From contig JAAZCO010000240.1 of the NCBI GenBank assembly GCA_012513235.1, positions 1-6,692 on the forward strand: a DNA stretch of 6,692 bases. The letters run 5' to 3'. The DNA is from Gammaproteobacteria bacterium (GTDB lineage: Bacteria; Pseudomonadota; Gammaproteobacteria; Pseudomonadales; Pseudomonadaceae). The translations under genes were made by a program, and so were the position numbers. The number at the start of each line of letters is the position of its first letter. Positions within the stretch are counted from its first letter, which is position 1. The notes under the pieces were generated by a model. That model did not search any database, had not been told where the DNA came from, and saw nothing but the letters and a program-made list of their open reading frames with translations. This document shows, piece by piece, positions 6,064 to 6,692 of the stretch.

Positions 6064-6091
6064 TTGATAGCTGTAAAGTTCGCCTCATAAA
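6064..6091 (+). promoter_or_regulatory. Possible downstream ilvI promoter
   Basis: TTGATA (6064-6069), five of six to consensus, precedes CATAAA (6086-6091), four of six, with a 16-base gap. The -10 overlaps the loop of the GC-rich dyad CGCCT-CATAA-AGGCG (6081-6095), which could be an operator. Initiation near 6098 would give a leader of about 220 bases. It competes with the candidate at 6032-6060; sequence alone does not choose between them. Confidence 0.35.
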
Positions 6092-6197
6092 GGCGCTTAT
6101 AGCATGAGTTCATGAGGTGCGTACCCGTGCCGCCCGCTATGCCCGTATCGCGTTACCTCGCGCTGGGTGAGGAATCTTTAGACATTCGGGTTTCTCT

Positions 6198-6257
6198 ATG
6201 CTGCTTAATTTAGGTAGCAGGGTAGTCGGCAATCACCGTCGCCCATGCTGCAAATAA
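6198..6257 (+). CDS. Possible 19-aa leader peptide upstream of ilvI
   Basis: This short frame reads MLLNLGSRVVGNHRRPCCK and ends in TAA. It has Leu at positions 2, 3 and 5 and Val-Val at 9-10, the end products of the pathway that ilvI starts. Its stop codon lies in the loop of the TGCTG/CAGCA hairpin, and a ribosome stopping there would cover the GTCGCCC segment (6238-6244) that can block the downstream terminator-like hairpin. Against it: only a weak GGG at 6188-6190 as Shine-Dalgarno, no long run of Leu, Ile or Val codons, and no comparison with relatives. Overlapping frames in the same region are equally short. Confidence 0.22.
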   Translation: MLLNLGSRVVGNHRRPCCK

Positions 6258-6270
6258 CAGCAACCTACAA

Positions 6271-6309
6271 TCAGATTGCCCTTGATGAAGGGCGATATTC
6301 TGGCGTTTT
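6271..6309 (+). terminator. Candidate attenuator terminator before ilvI
   Basis: An inner stem TTGCCCTT/AAGGGCGA (6276-6283 with 6288-6295) carries a GATG loop. An outer stem TCAGA/TCTGG (6271-6275 with 6299-6303) adds five pairs after a three-base bulge. TTTT at 6306-6309 follows two bases later. It ends 12 bases before the ilvI start, so it could stop transcription before the gene, or act by hindering ribosome access. The short T-run and bulge make it a modest terminator. Confidence 0.35.
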
Positions 6310-6310
6310 A

Positions 6311-6316
6311 GAGGTG
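6311..6316 (+). promoter_or_regulatory. Ribosome binding site of ilvI
   Basis: GAGGTG at 6311-6316 lies five bases before the GTG at 6322. It fixes the GTG start, matching the family N-terminus (M)ELLSGAEM. Confidence 0.75.
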
Positions 6317-6321
6317 TTACT

Positions 6322-6692
6322 GTGGAACTTTTATCCGGCGCAGAAATGCTCGTTCGCTCATTGCGTGACGAGGGCGTTAAATATATCTATGGCTACCCAG
6401 GTGGTGCCGTACTGCATATCTATGATGCATTATTCAAAGAACCTGCTTTAACGCATATTTTAGTGCGTCATGAGCAAGCTGCAACGCACATGGCCGATGG
6501 CTATGCGCGTGCAACTGGTAAAGCTGGTGTGGTGCTGGTGACCTCGGGTCCTGGTGCAACCAACGCTGTAACTGGTATTGCTACTGCGTTTATGGACTCC
6601 ATCCCGATGGTTGTCATCTCTGGGCAAGTACCCAGTGATATGGTCGGTACGGATGCGTTCCAAGAAACCGACATGATCGGTATCTCACGTCC
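6322..6692 (+). CDS. ilvI: Acetolactate synthase large subunit, 5' part
   Basis: The first 123 residues are in the window and the frame is open at the right edge; the full protein should be about 570-575 aa. The enzyme condenses two pyruvates to acetolactate, or pyruvate with 2-oxobutyrate, the first common step of valine, leucine and isoleucine synthesis. It works in the cytoplasm with the small subunit IlvH. Visible marks of the ThDP-binding N-terminal domain are GYPGGAVLHIYDAL (24-37), RHEQAATHMADGYARATGK (49-67) with the ThDP-activating Glu51, VTSGPGATN (73-81), ISGQVP (99-104) and DAFQETD (111-117). The start is the GTG at 6322, preceded by GAGGTG and matching the family N-terminus. The name ilvI follows the Pseudomonas convention; ilvB is the alternative. 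It lies behind a long structured leader, and ilvH and ilvC are expected next by analogy. Confidence 0.95.
   Translation, partial: MELLSGAEMLVRSLRDEGVKYIYGYPGGAVLHIYDALFKEPALTHILVRHEQAATHMADGYARATGKAGVVLVTSGPGATNAVTGIATAFMDSIPMVVISGQVPSDMVGTDAFQETDMIGISR

Larger units (their letters stand above)
6169..6309 (+). promoter_or_regulatory. Structured ilvI leader, candidate attenuator
   Basis: The long untranslated region before ilvI folds into several local hairpins: GAGGAA/TTTCTC (6169-6174 with 6191-6196), a 9-bp stem at 6199-6219 with an ATT loop, TGCTG/CAGCA (6246-6250 with 6258-6262) and the terminator-like hairpin at 6271-6303. Two pairings compete with that last hairpin: GGCAATC (6228-6234) with GATTGCC (6274-6280), fully Watson-Crick, and GTCGCCC (6238-6244) with GGGCGAT (6290-6296), one wobble. 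Mutually exclusive stems before a branched-chain amino acid gene fit attenuation. The family of leader is not one I recognise. Confidence 0.4.

Noticed and set aside
6112..6213. 33-codon frame MRCVPVPPAMPV... as the ilvI leader peptide
   Set aside because: No Shine-Dalgarno, no cluster of Leu, Ile or Val codons, and its stop is far from the terminator-like hairpin. The 6198 frame is the better, though still weak, candidate.
6245..6451. 68-aa plus-strand frame overlapping the start of ilvI
   Set aside because: It has no ribosome binding site and overlaps ilvI by about 130 bases in another frame; the ilvI protein is unmistakable.

Overview
The window looks like a chromosomal housekeeping region of a gammaproteobacterium in the family Pseudomonadaceae. 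The proteins from mrcB to ilvI closely resemble those I remember from Pseudomonas. The order (APH/P-loop kinase fusion, mrcB, lpoP, yqcC-like, DUF4124 gene, ilvI) is, from memory, the PA4701 to PA4696 block of P. aeruginosa. By eye the base composition is near 50% GC with many TTA, AAA and GAA codons, well below typical Pseudomonas. That suggests a low-GC branch such as a Thiopseudomonas-type organism (inference).

Layout: 1-294 (+) is the 3' end of a nudF-type ADP-ribose pyrophosphatase gene. It converges on 341-1903 (-), a 520-aa fusion of an aminoglycoside-phosphotransferase-like kinase and a P-loop kinase, and a 10-11 bp hairpin separates their ends. A 114-bp divergent spacer (1904-2017) carries promoters for both directions. 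On its right is a tight three-gene unit: mrcB (PBP1b, 2018-4360), lpoP (4379-5059) and a yqcC-family gene (5059-5400). An intrinsic terminator follows, lying inside the 3' end of the convergent DUF4124 gene (5425-5868, -). The stretch 5869-6321 has no confident protein gene. It holds several dyads, two candidate ilvI promoters and a structured leader with attenuator-like alternative pairings. ilvI (acetolactate synthase large subunit) starts at a GTG at 6322 and runs off the window.

How the genes work together: mrcB and lpoP encode a peptidoglycan synthase and its outer-membrane lipoprotein activator, and their gene contact fits co-expression. YqcC-family and DUF4124 proteins have no settled function. 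NudF clears ADP-ribose and ilvI begins branched-chain amino acid synthesis; neither has an obvious link to the wall genes.

No mobile element, CRISPR array, tRNA or rRNA was seen, and I see no wholly new system. The points most worth following are the ilvI leader, a possibly leaderless mrcB mRNA, the terminator embedded in an opposing gene, and the uncharacterised two-kinase fusion beside mrcB.
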